5,557 nucleotides of DNA from Planctomycetaceae bacterium (GCA_030616935.1 JAUWWJ010000130.1:1-5557), one strand, 5' to 3'; counted from the stretch's first letter, positions 1 to 5,557 are shown. Notes: a model not told the origin generated them from the sequence alone. Program-made: numbers and translations.

Positions 1-324
1 GAGATGCGAGAATCTGAAAAACTACTGGTGACGCCCTTGGCTTATATTCGTGGTCGCAGCTTGCAAAAGATATTTTTTATCGTTGACGAAGCTCAGAACC
101 TCACGCCACATGAGGTGAAAACAATAATCACTCGTGCAGGGGAGGGTACGAAGATTATTTTTACGGGTGACATACGTCAGATTGATCAGCCCTATCTCGA
201 TACTCTTTCGAATGGGCTGAGTTATCTCATTAACAGGATGGTAGGGCAGTCAATATTTGCGCACATTACACTCGAAAAAGGTGAAAGGTCTGCACTTGCG
301 GATCTTGCAAGTGAGCTTTTGTGA
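1..324 (+). CDS. PhoH family ATPase, C-terminal fragment (PIN-PhoH / PhoH2 type)
   Basis: This is the last 107 codons of a gene that begins left of the window; the frame is open from base 1 and ends in TGA at 322-324. Visible landmarks are the AYIRGRSL block, a Walker B-type [16 protein letters not shown] segment, the FTGDIRQID sensor-like motif, and the tail block [37 protein letters not shown] and the KGERS..A.LA tail fit the longer PhoH2 proteins (N-terminal PIN ribonuclease-like domain plus C-terminal PhoH ATPase, about 440-460 residues) better than the shorter PhoH/PhoL proteins. The family is cytoplasmic and linked to RNA unwinding and cleavage; this gene's exact role is not shown. The PIN domain and Walker A motif should lie outside the window, so the PhoH2 assignment is inferred from the C-terminus only. 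It converges with the response-regulator gene, whose stop is 11 bases away. Confidence 0.93.
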   Translation, partial: EMRESEKLLVTPLAYIRGRSLQKIFFIVDEAQNLTPHEVKTIITRAGEGTKIIFTGDIRQIDQPYLDTLSNGLSYLINRMVGQSIFAHITLEKGERSALADLASELL

Positions 325-341
325 TTCGTTGTCTATCACAA
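319..341. terminator. Weak inverted repeat spanning two convergent stop codons
   Basis: TTGTGAT (319-325) and ATCACAA (335-341) form a perfect 7-bp inverted repeat around a 9-base loop. It covers the TGA of the PhoH gene (322-324) and, on the other strand, the TGA of the response regulator (336-338). Both transcripts would carry this hairpin at their coding end. The stem is A/T-rich and neither side has a following U-run, so it is not a standard intrinsic terminator. It may be a weak bidirectional end signal or simply chance. Confidence 0.2.
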
Positions 342-989
342 GTTATCGAAACCCTGCCGAACGGCCCAAACCGCAGCCTGAGTGCGGTCTTTGACTTGAA
401 GTTTTCGTAAAATGTTCTGTACGTGTTCTTTCACTGTTTCGATACTAATTCCAAGCGTGTTAGCAATTTCTTGATTAGAAAGTCCTAGTGAAATGATCTT
501 CAAAACTTGAAACTCTCGCGGTGTTAAGGGAGCATTGATATCTGAGGGTAGTGTTCTTTTTGATAAACGTGCTGTCAGTTTTTTTAATTTACTGTCGGGA
601 CGAGGTGTCGCATTAGCCGCGGCACCCTCGATGGTAGCGAGTAAGGTGTCTTTGCTGGTTGTCTTAAGGATGAAATCAGTGGCACCAGCAGCTGCAGCTC
701 GGGCTATAGCAGTGGGGCTATCGAAAGCAGTGAATACAATAACGCGGCACTTCAGGCAGATGTCCTGTAGTGGCTTGATGAGTGAAATTCCATCTTCGCC
801 ACCTTGAAGTCTCACGTCGAGCAAAACAATATCGGGCTGAAGCGTGCGGCAGTCTTCTAGCCCCTGCTCCCCTGACTGTGCCGTTCCCACGACGGTGATG
901 TGGCCGTCATGCAAAATTGCGGAGATTCCTTGTAGGACAACTTCGTGGTCATCAAATAGAAATACACGTATTGGACGAACATTAGTCAT
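336..989 (-). CDS. NarL/FixJ-family response regulator (receiver + LuxR-type HTH)
   Basis: The 217-residue protein has the usual two-domain layout of a DNA-binding response regulator. The receiver domain (about residues 7-125) has the acidic pair D13-D14, phosphoacceptor D58 in VLLDVRL, switch T87 in VIVFTAF and the conserved lysine K109 in FILKT. A linker (about 126-152) leads to a LuxR-type helix-turn-helix (about 153-212) with PLTPREFQVL, GLSNQEIANTLGIS and the recognition-helix region TVKEHVQNILRKL. Phosphorylation at D58 would be expected to promote dimerisation and DNA binding. The ATG at 987-989 is chosen because the receiver fold starts a few residues later; the frame stays open upstream to 1244, but that part is low-complexity, overlaps the glycosyltransferase gene and resembles no domain. 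No clear Shine-Dalgarno precedes the ATG. No histidine kinase is in the window, so the partner and target genes are unknown. It lies 166 bases downstream of the glycosyltransferase gene on the same strand and may have its own promoter. Confidence 0.95.
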   Translation of the reverse strand: MTNVRPIRVFLFDDHEVVLQGISAILHDGHITVVGTAQSGEQGLEDCRTLQPDIVLLDVRLQGGEDGISLIKPLQDICLKCRVIVFTAFDSPTAIARAAAAGATDFILKTTSKDTLLATIEGAAANATPRPDSKLKKLTARLSKRTLPSDINAPLTPREFQVLKIISLGLSNQEIANTLGISIETVKEHVQNILRKLQVKDRTQAAVWAVRQGFDNL

Positions 990-1155
990 TATGGATATTT
1001 TCTCTGCACAACCTAGGGAGCCTTTGGGGGGGGGGGGGAGCGTTCGTTGACATCCTTTGGCTTGTCGCCTGCTTATTTCGATAGATTTAGTGGTTACTTT
1101 CGAACTGCGTGTTGAATCAAAAGAACCGTCTGCGCTATCAATAATTGAACACGGA
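990..1155 (-). promoter_or_regulatory. Leader / possible promoter region of the response regulator
   Basis: This 166-base gap separates the glycosyltransferase stop codon from the regulator start codon. Apart from the 13-base homopolymer I see no strong -35/-10 pair, no strong Shine-Dalgarno (only a weak AGAGAAAA more than 10 bases before the ATG), and no good hairpin with a U-run after the glycosyltransferase stop. The regulator may therefore be read through from upstream, or use a promoter that does not match the sigma-70 consensus well. Confidence 0.3.
1026..1038. repeat. 13-base homopolymer (G13 on +, C13 on the regulator's sense strand)
   Basis: An uninterrupted run of 13 G lies in the gap between the glycosyltransferase stop and the response-regulator start, 37-49 bases upstream of the regulator ATG. 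Runs of this length slip readily during replication and, in several bacteria, vary promoter spacing or reading frame. Here it would sit in the promoter or 5' leader of the regulator. The tract itself is certain as read; a regulatory role is inferred, and run length at such tracts is often misread by sequencers. Confidence 0.9.
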
Positions 1156-3471
1156 TTATCCCTGATAATTAAGTAGTTGGTAAAGCCAGGGATGTGTCCA
1201 TGGGTTCCAAGTGGGTGCTGCAACGGATAGGACCGAAAGTCCAAGCAGTATCAATAAGACTAAGGAGCCTGTTCGACTAGCAGCCAAACGATCAGATGCC
1301 GGGGTGAGGGCAGTTATCCAAATTGGTGCCAGCCAGAATACCCAGCGGAACCCACTCGTCGATCCGCCGTAGTTGCGGTCCCATGGCTGTCGGGTCAAGT
1401 AAAAGGCAATAACAGTGATCGAAACAGTGATAATTGCAAAGGATAAAAGCTGCCATCCATATCCAGTTCTCCGAAGCATGAAGATGAGGCCAGGAAGTAC
1501 GAGAATCCATGCAGGTGTGAGTGAAAATATTCCGTGATGTCCAATGATTGCGTGGAATGCATAGCGGGTAATTGATGCCTCACCACGGTCGATACCATTA
1601 GGTGATCGCCAATAGCTTTCAATCACTCGACCGTTCGGCATCTTGAATCGATAGTCATACCAGTTTTCTGGATTCCACTGATTTACAGCAACTTGTGTTT
1701 CAGTAGATTCCAAAGATATTTTAGAAGAAGTTGGTGCCGCACGAAATGCGTATGGTGGCCATGCTGAATCATGAGCAAGAATATTCGATCCAACGGCTGC
1801 AATCAAAACGGCAATCACGGCAGGAAGAGTAGCGAGAGCAGTCTGTCGCCAGTTAATTAGGGCTAGTATTCCGATGACAGCCATAGTCCAAGCAAGTGCC
1901 GGCAGATCAAAAGCTGCAGCAAGACCAGCCGTCAGTCCGGCTACGGCAAAAAGCAACCATGAGTGTCTTCCCTTTGTAGTGACAGCCAAAACACAGTAAA
2001 GGCTTACCGCTGTACACGCTGCGGCAAAGGAGTGATTGGTTAACGCTACTGCAAATGTTGTGAGAAGAGTGCCACAAGCGATAGTTGCCGCAGACCAGAT
2101 TTTCCCTCGATCAGTCACGCCAGTAAGTTCAATACAGCTACACGATGCGAGAATGATAATCCCCAAAGGAATCAGTCCGTAAAGAACCAGCATGAAACGA
2201 CCAAGAAGAAACGGATGGTCTCCAAGAGTCCATCCCGTTGTTTGAACAATCAACCAGTATGGCCCGGCCAGCAGAAGAGAAAGGAGCGGCGGTTTGCTCG
2301 AGTACAGATGAAGCGTGCCAGCTTTGTCTGGATGAACGACAGCATCGATGGTATCCCATCCAGGCTCTGCTGCGAGGTCTTCAATCGCAAATGTCCCGTG
2401 TTCTGCAAGACTTCGGATTGTCAGCCACCGGCTCCGATCATTCGCTGAAAGAAAGGGACGGAAAATTCCCTTCTCGCGTCGGATACGATTCGACAGTTCG
2501 CGTCGAAGAGCCGATTCTTCAGCAGAGGTGAGTTGAGTTGCCCTGCCTGTCGTTCGTCGTGTAACGGCTTCTTGAACCAACCGCTTCTCGAGTGCTAATC
2601 GATCTACTGTTGTTACCGTAGCGATCCGACCGAGAACACTGCTGCATGCAATAAGAGCAAGGAGTCCATACATGAATTTCCGAAGAGGAGCCGTAGGATC
2701 GACTGGAGAATTCTTTCGGGATGCTGCGCCGAGTCGACCGGTCTGTAACTTGAGCCAAACAGAGATGAGATCGAAAAGTCCACGAAAGAAACGCCCAACG
2801 CCATATTTAGAGACTCCCTGTGTACGTGGGCGATGATGGACCGGTTGTTCGACAATACGGCTTCCAAAGGAAGCAGCTAAAACAGGTATGAACCGGTGCA
2901 TGCCTGTTGCTAGCGGTAGCCGCTGAGCAACCTCACGTCGCATTGCTTTCAGTCCACAATTATGATCGTGAAGCGATACGTTTGTAAGCCAACTGACCAT
3001 CAAGTTAAAAACCCGCGATGGCATCGTTTTGTGCCAAGGGTCAAGCCTCGGTGTTTTCCAACCATTCACAAGCTCGGCTTCTGCTGCTGGTGCCCTTTGA
3101 CCGTCAGGAGCCATACCTAGCCTTGTGAGCATTTCAGGAATTTCGGCCGGATCATCCTGGCCGTCACCATCCAGCATGACGACAGCTTCACCACGAACGC
3201 TCGCGAACCCTCTCGAGAGTGCAGCAGATTTTCCATGGCCATCTGCAAGATGAATGAGATGAATTTTCGAGTCGTCAGCAAAAAGTGATTCTACTTCGTA
3301 GACCGATTCATCAGTCGAACCATCATTGATAACTAGAATTTCCCAAGAGAATCCCGCTTCATCAAGCGAAGCCCGAATTTCATCTATTAGTGGGCCGATG
3401 TTGCCCGCTTCATTGCGGATAGGAATTACAAGTGAGACCCGAGGGCGATCAGTAGGGTGGGGTGGCGTCAT
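1156..3471 (-). CDS. GT2 (DPM1-like) glycosyltransferase fused to a GT-C-like multi-pass membrane domain
   Basis: The 771-residue protein has two parts. Residues about 11-245 are a GT-A-fold family 2 transferase of the dolichol/undecaprenyl-phosphate sugar synthase group: VSLVIPIRNEAGN (12-24), INDGSTDES (48-56), the metal-binding LDGDGQDDP (100-108), HDHNCGLKAMRREV (168-181) and RTQGVSKYGVGR (216-227). After a short linker (about 248-263) comes a membrane domain with about 12 predicted helices (roughly 264-283, 393-412, 424-446, 458-478, 482-498, 503-522, 524-540, 547-565, 646-666, 671-691, 708-725, 736-753). Its first large loop (284-392) contains a charged stretch, then SANDRSRW (D345) and SSKPPLL (391-397). 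This order, an acidic residue in the first external loop followed about 48 residues later by a KPPL-like motif, recalls ArnT/PMT-type GT-C enzymes. A second large loop (566-645) holds planctomycete-like blocks such as YWRSPNGID and GHHGIFSLTP. The start codon places the GT2 fold ten residues in; no clear ribosome-binding site precedes it. The GT2 half is firm; the GT-C reading and the sugar are inference. Confidence 0.9.
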   Translation of the reverse strand: MTPPHPTDRPRVSLVIPIRNEAGNIGPLIDEIRASLDEAGFSWEILVINDGSTDESVYEVESLFADDSKIHLIHLADGHGKSAALSRGFASVRGEAVVMLDGDGQDDPAEIPEMLTRLGMAPDGQRAPAAEAELVNGWKTPRLDPWHKTMPSRVFNLMVSWLTNVSLHDHNCGLKAMRREVAQRLPLATGMHRFIPVLAASFGSRIVEQPVHHRPRTQGVSKYGVGRFFRGLFDLISVWLKLQTGRLGAASRKNSPVDPTAPLRKFMYGLLALIACSSVLGRIATVTTVDRLALEKRLVQEAVTRRTTGRATQLTSAEESALRRELSNRIRREKGIFRPFLSANDRSRWLTIRSLAEHGTFAIEDLAAEPGWDTIDAVVHPDKAGTLHLYSSKPPLLSLLLAGPYWLIVQTTGWTLGDHPFLLGRFMLVLYGLIPLGIIILASCSCIELTGVTDRGKIWSAATIACGTLLTTFAVALTNHSFAAACTAVSLYCVLAVTTKGRHSWLLFAVAGLTAGLAAAFDLPALAWTMAVIGILALINWRQTALATLPAVIAVLIAAVGSNILAHDSAWPPYAFRAAPTSSKISLESTETQVAVNQWNPENWYDYRFKMPNGRVIESYWRSPNGIDRGEASITRYAFHAIIGHHGIFSLTPAWILVLPGLIFMLRRTGYGWQLLSFAIITVSITVIAFYLTRQPWDRNYGGSTSGFRWVFWLAPIWITALTPASDRLAASRTGSLVLLILLGLSVLSVAAPTWNPWTHPWLYQLLNYQG

Positions 3472-3667
3472 GCAAATAAGGTACGGTGGGGCAGGGAGAG
3501 CATCAGTTAGCGATATATTGGTTCATTCTTAGTATTGCACGGGATAACCATACGCTACGAGTCAAAAAAATGATTTTTTCCACTTTGCTGGAGAGCGGTT
3601 TACAATCGGGAGTCTGTGGTCGGGAGAAACGGCCGGAATACGTACAGAACCAGAGTTTTGAATCATC
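3472..3667. promoter_or_regulatory. Divergent intergenic region between the glycosyltransferase and AI-2E-family genes
   Basis: This 196-base region must hold the start signals of two genes read in opposite directions. At its centre is an A-tract directly followed by a T-tract (A7 at 3564-3570, TGA, T6 at 3574-3579), a pattern expected to bend DNA. For the - strand gene a TTGACT hexamer (complement of 3560-3565) abuts the A/T tract, but the nearest -10-like element, TGCAATACT (complement of 3531-3539), is 23 bases away, so the pair is not well spaced. Neither gene has a clear Shine-Dalgarno. No operator-like dyad was recognised beyond the A/T tract. Confidence 0.35.
3577..3606 (+). promoter_or_regulatory. 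Candidate sigma-70-like promoter for the AI-2E-family gene
   Basis: TTTCCA (3577-3582) and TACAAT (3601-3606) are separated by 18 bases and match the TTGACA/TATAAT consensus at 4 and 5 positions. The pair lies just after the A/T tract and about 60 bases before the ATG at 3668. The spacing is reasonable, but planctomycete promoters are poorly characterised and such matches occur by chance. Confidence 0.3.
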
Positions 3668-4735
3668 ATGACACGTCTGATTTCTCTTGGTGTAATTCTT
3701 GGGCTGGTAGTGATATTTGGGCTGCTCTCGCTGAGGGTCATGTCAATTTTTCTATTGCCACTTCTGTTAGCTGCGATGCTTGTCGTTATCTTTGGCCCAA
3801 TGTATAGAGCACTGAGGCAGAAGTTGGGTGTGCAGGAATGGTTTGCTGCTGGCCTCACAACAGGGTTTGTTTTAATTATCGTCCTTGTCCCTCTCGCTCT
3901 TCTTGTTGTCCGAGCGGGGGGAGATGCTATTGCAATGGCACAAAGCCCTCATGGGATGCGGCTTGATCCAACGGTGCTTTCTGGACTTATTGAATCAGTG
4001 AATGAGACGACGGGGCTTACCCTCACCGCTGATGACATCAACACAGAGTTAAGGAAAGTAGCAGAAGACATTTTCGGTCCCATTGCGACTCGTGCTCCGG
4101 TCGTGGCAGCAAAGTTGTTCATCGGCGTGATTATTATGACTGTTGCACTGTTTTACTTTCTGGCTGATGGAGCAAGAATGTTTGATGCGGTCACGCGGTT
4201 AATTCCCCTGGATCAGCGATACCAATGGCAGTTTCTCACAGAATTTGAAGAGGTTAGCCGTGCTGTCGTGAGCTCGACGTTATTGGCCGCGATAGTCCAG
4301 GCCATCCTGGCGGGTTTTGGTTTTTACGTCGCCGAGCTTCAGGCTGTCTTTCTACTGACACTACTAACCTTTTTCGGTGCACTTATTCCTTTCGTTGGTG
4401 CTGCAGCAGTCTGGGGTTCAGCGAGCCTTTATTTGCTCTTTTTTGCAAAGAGTACATGGGCGGCTCTTGGTCTTGCGTTGTGGGGAGCCTTGGTGGTTTC
4501 AACAGTCGATAACATCATTAAGCCATATGTTTTGCAGGGACAATCGAAACTTCATCCGCTGCTCGCTCTGCTGAGTATTCTTGGTGGGGTTGGTGCCTTA
4601 GGGCCCATAGGGGTGTTTGTTGGCCCCATTGCAGTTGCATTCTTGCAAGCAGCCTTGACTATGTTGCAGACTGAACTCGACACGCTTTCCGACCAAACGC
4701 CAGGAGAAGGAAGCAGCAGTCTTGTCGAAAAATGA
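3668..4735 (+). CDS. AI-2E family (UPF0118/PerM-like) integral membrane transporter
   Basis: The 355-residue protein has the length and layout of the AI-2E transporter family: a hydrophobic N-terminus with two or three helices (about 7-22, 25-46, 60-82), a polar, probably extracytoplasmic segment (about 84-145), then further helices (about 146-166, 200-222, 226-258, 263-280, 298-332). Family hallmarks are FYFLADG (162-168), LIPFVGA (239-245), DNIIKPYVLQG (281-291) and the glycine-rich HPLLALLSILGGVGALGP (296-313) before GVFVGPIAVA. The family acts in the inner membrane. Members have been linked to autoinducer-2 export (TqsA) and to sodium/proton exchange; the sequence does not show which substrate this protein moves, so no signalling role should be assumed. 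The start ATG directly precedes the first membrane helix. The next gene starts 72 bases after its stop and is likely in the same transcript. Confidence 0.94.
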   Translation: MTRLISLGVILGLVVIFGLLSLRVMSIFLLPLLLAAMLVVIFGPMYRALRQKLGVQEWFAAGLTTGFVLIIVLVPLALLVVRAGGDAIAMAQSPHGMRLDPTVLSGLIESVNETTGLTLTADDINTELRKVAEDIFGPIATRAPVVAAKLFIGVIIMTVALFYFLADGARMFDAVTRLIPLDQRYQWQFLTEFEEVSRAVVSSTLLAAIVQAILAGFGFYVAELQAVFLLTLLTFFGALIPFVGAAAVWGSASLYLLFFAKSTWAALGLALWGALVVSTVDNIIKPYVLQGQSKLHPLLALLSILGGVGALGPIGVFVGPIAVAFLQAALTMLQTELDTLSDQTPGEGSSSLVEK

Positions 4736-4748
4736 AATTCGATTATCT

Positions 4749-4762
4749 AGCCGTACGCGGCT
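4749..4762 (+). terminator. Short GC-rich hairpin between the AI-2E-family gene and the next gene
   Basis: AGCCG (4749-4753) and CGGCT (4758-4762) form a perfect 5-bp stem around a TACG loop, 14 bases after the AI-2E stop codon. It is followed by TATTTAAG rather than a true U-run, so it would be a poor intrinsic terminator. It might attenuate transcription into, or protect the transcript before, the small downstream gene. Confidence 0.22.
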
Positions 4763-4796
4763 TATTTAAGAAATCTTTGATTGATCAACTTTTTGT

Positions 4797-4802
4797 GAGG
4801 AA
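4797..4802 (+). promoter_or_regulatory. Shine-Dalgarno of the 157-residue protein gene
   Basis: GAGGAA lies 5-6 bases before the ATG at 4808. It is the clearest ribosome-binding site in the window and supports this ATG as the start. The other complete genes here lack a comparable site, which would let this cistron be translated independently within a shared transcript. Confidence 0.6.
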
Positions 4803-4807
4803 CAGCT

Positions 4808-5281
4808 ATGTTCATCAAATTATTAACACTGGCAGCCGCGATGTTGGCTACAGGTATCGAGACAGCATTCGTACCGAGTGATGATGGGGGAGGAGAGTAC
4901 TTAGTTCGGGTCGAACCAGACTTGGTCTCCAGCCGAAGCCCGTACACTTTCACAAGTGATATTCCGGAAGATGAACGGGATGTGAGAAGGGTGTGTATTT
5001 ATGTTGCTGATCGATGGCCTGCGGCTGTAGAACGGACAGTTATAGAAGCAGCAACGCGTCCGAAGGTGGCACCGGCTGAACCTGCTGTTGTCAAGAAAGA
5101 TGTGGGTGCGATGATCGATGATCAGGGAGAGAAGCCCTGGTCTCTTTTGGTCGGTTCGTTGATTGCGCTTTTTCTTTCACTTGGTGGCAATGCCTATCTT
5201 GGGCTTCTTCTTGGAGGTATGCGAGCACGGTATCTGTCTTTGGTCCGAGAGCGTATTCCTGAGGTCTCCGAGGCGGGGTAG
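4808..5281 (+). CDS. Exported protein of unknown function with one C-terminal membrane helix
   Basis: I do not recognise a named function. The 157-residue protein starts with a hydrophobic signal-like segment (MFIKLLTLAAAMLATGIETA, 1-20). A polar part follows with YLVRVEPDLV (31-40) and DIPEDERDVRRVCIYVADR (51-69), then a proline/alanine-rich linker (about 80-108), one strong membrane helix (about 111-137, WSLLVGSLIALFLSLGGNAY onward) and a basic tail (RARYLSLVRER, 139-149). The layout implies a periplasmic domain anchored by the C-terminal helix, with the tail in the cytoplasm. From memory, short planctomycete hypothetical proteins have a similar arrangement: an I.IEPEL-like strand, an IP...R.VRRF/V.I block and a C-terminal helix. 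That link is inference. Context suggests co-transcription with the AI-2E-family gene. Its 3' end faces the ATPase gene on the other strand, 69 bases away. The ATG is supported by a GAGGAA ribosome-binding site. Confidence 0.82.
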   Translation: MFIKLLTLAAAMLATGIETAFVPSDDGGGEYLVRVEPDLVSSRSPYTFTSDIPEDERDVRRVCIYVADRWPAAVERTVIEAATRPKVAPAEPAVVKKDVGAMIDDQGEKPWSLLVGSLIALFLSLGGNAYLGLLLGGMRARYLSLVRERIPEVSEAG

Positions 5282-5290
5282 CCTGCACGT

Positions 5291-5422
5291 ATGACATTGA
5301 TTCGTGTGTTCACCGTTGTGATTGGGCTCAATCTGTTGCTGTCGATTTGTCTATTCAGCATCGCCAAAGAAGTATTCTTCAGCTCGCCAAGCTCCTTCTT
5401 GTGTGACATTGTCGTCCGCTGA
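5291..5422 (+). CDS. Doubtful 43-residue hydrophobic ORF overlapping the convergent gene
   Basis: An ATG 9 bases after the previous stop opens a 43-codon frame ending in TGA at 5420-5422. The N-terminal half (MTLIRVFTVVIGLNLLLSIC onward) would form one membrane helix and lies in the non-coding gap; the second half is antisense to the end of the ATPase gene (5351-5422). There is no good ribosome-binding site and the C-terminal half looks like chance sequence. It could be a small membrane protein in the AI-2E transcript, but a random open frame is more likely. Confidence 0.15.
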   Translation: MTLIRVFTVVIGLNLLLSICLFSIAKEVFFSSPSSFLCDIVVR

Positions 5423-5557
5423 GTTGGCAGTTGACAGTTGTCTCGAACTGAGGGTGCGAACGGTTGCTTTGGCATCTCTAAAGAGAGCCGCGACGTGAGC
5501 ATGGCAAGTGAGAACCAGCATTTGATGATCACCGTTTCGATCATTCATAAATTCAAC
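5351..5557 (-). CDS. AAA/SMC-like ATPase (YhaN type), C-terminal fragment
   Basis: The frame is open on the - strand from the right edge (5557) to TAG at 5351-5353, giving the last 68 codons of a gene that starts outside the window. The fragment reads VEFMNDRNGDHQMLVLTCHA, then HVAALFRDAKATVRTL and a tail ending WRAEEYFFGDAE. The run hydrophobic-LVLTCH-x-HV..LF matches the end of the ATP-binding head in SMC/Rad50-like proteins of the YhaN group, where this strand carries the histidine of the H-loop (switch) region. These proteins often pair with a YhaO/SbcD-like nuclease in DNA repair; no such gene is visible here. The W.AEE.. tail resembles, from memory, planctomycete members of this group. 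The Walker A, coiled coil and signature motif lie outside the window, so the family call rests on about 40 residues. Confidence 0.7.
   Translation of the reverse strand, partial: VEFMNDRNGDHQMLVLTCHAHVAALFRDAKATVRTLSSRQLSTANSADDNVTQEGAWRAEEYFFGDAE

Noticed and set aside
535..1050. Two + strand open frames (535-807 and 844-1050)
   Set aside because: Both are wholly or mostly antisense to the clear response-regulator gene and show no recognisable domain.
1077..1104. TTCGA...TCGAA arms and a GTGTT...AACAC dyad after the glycosyltransferase stop
   Set aside because: The arms are short or interrupted by mismatches, the loops are long, and no U-run follows, so neither supports a terminator or operator.
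990..1244. N-terminal extension of the response regulator starting at 1244
   Set aside because: It overlaps the end of the glycosyltransferase gene, has low-complexity sequence including the homopolymer, and the receiver domain begins immediately after the ATG at 989.
2138..2867. Several open frames of 60-100 codons on both strands inside the glycosyltransferase gene
   Set aside because: They are out-of-frame or antisense shadows of a continuous, well-supported 771-residue protein.
3562..3858. A 98-codon - strand frame across the divergent intergenic region
   Set aside because: It is antisense to the start of the AI-2E-family gene, ends inside the A/T tract, and its composition (S, N, P, R rich) looks non-coding.
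3668..4735. Interpreting the AI-2E-family gene as evidence of quorum sensing
   Set aside because: The family name is historical; members also act as ion antiporters, and no luxS-like or autoinducer gene is in the window.
5194..5544. A 116-codon - strand frame overlapping the right-edge ATPase gene
   Set aside because: It is in a different frame from the LVLTCHAHV..LF ATPase terminus and extends antisense through the 157-residue protein gene; the ATPase frame has the recognisable motif.
1..5557. A defence island, mobile element or CRISPR array
   Set aside because: No transposase, integrase, terminal inverted repeats, direct-repeat array or toxin/antitoxin pair is visible; the PhoH2 and YhaN-like fragments are ordinary chromosomal families.

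Overview
The window most likely comes from a planctomycete (Planctomycetota, Pirellulales-like) with roughly balanced base composition. The assignment rests on recalled family resemblance, not on a search. The signs are the membrane half of the large glycosyltransferase (the ANDRSRW, SSKPPLL and GHHGIFSLTP blocks), the small signal-peptide/single-helix protein with its DVRRVCIYV block, and the C-terminal tail of the right-edge ATPase. No tRNA, rRNA, CRISPR array, insertion sequence or phage gene was seen. Gene density is high and no gene-free stretch exceeds about 200 bases.

Layout. The left edge holds the 3' end of a PhoH2-type (PIN-PhoH) ATPase gene on + (1-324). Tail to tail with it, 11 bases away, is a complete NarL/FixJ-family response regulator on - (336-989). 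Upstream of the regulator is a 166-base gap containing a run of 13 G (13 C on the regulator's sense strand). Then comes a long - strand gene (1156-3471) that joins a DPM1-like GT2 glycosyltransferase to a 12-helix membrane domain resembling GT-C enzymes. A divergent 196-base intergenic region (3472-3667) follows. On + are an AI-2E/PerM-family membrane protein (3668-4735) and, 72 bases later, a 157-residue exported or membrane-anchored protein of unknown function (4808-5281), probably co-transcribed. The right edge holds the C-terminus of a - strand AAA/SMC-like (YhaN-type) ATPase (5351-5557), convergent with the preceding genes.

How the genes relate. They look like several small housekeeping or envelope units rather than one defence or mobile system. 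The most thought-provoking gene is the GT2/GT-C-like fusion. Its N-terminal half belongs to a group that makes polyprenyl-phosphate-linked sugars, and its C-terminal half looks like a membrane enzyme that would use such donors, so one polypeptide might make and use a lipid-linked sugar. The second point of interest is the 13-base homopolymer 37-49 bases upstream of the response-regulator start, a possible slippage-prone switch or a sequencing artefact. I did not find convincing evidence for an entirely new system here.
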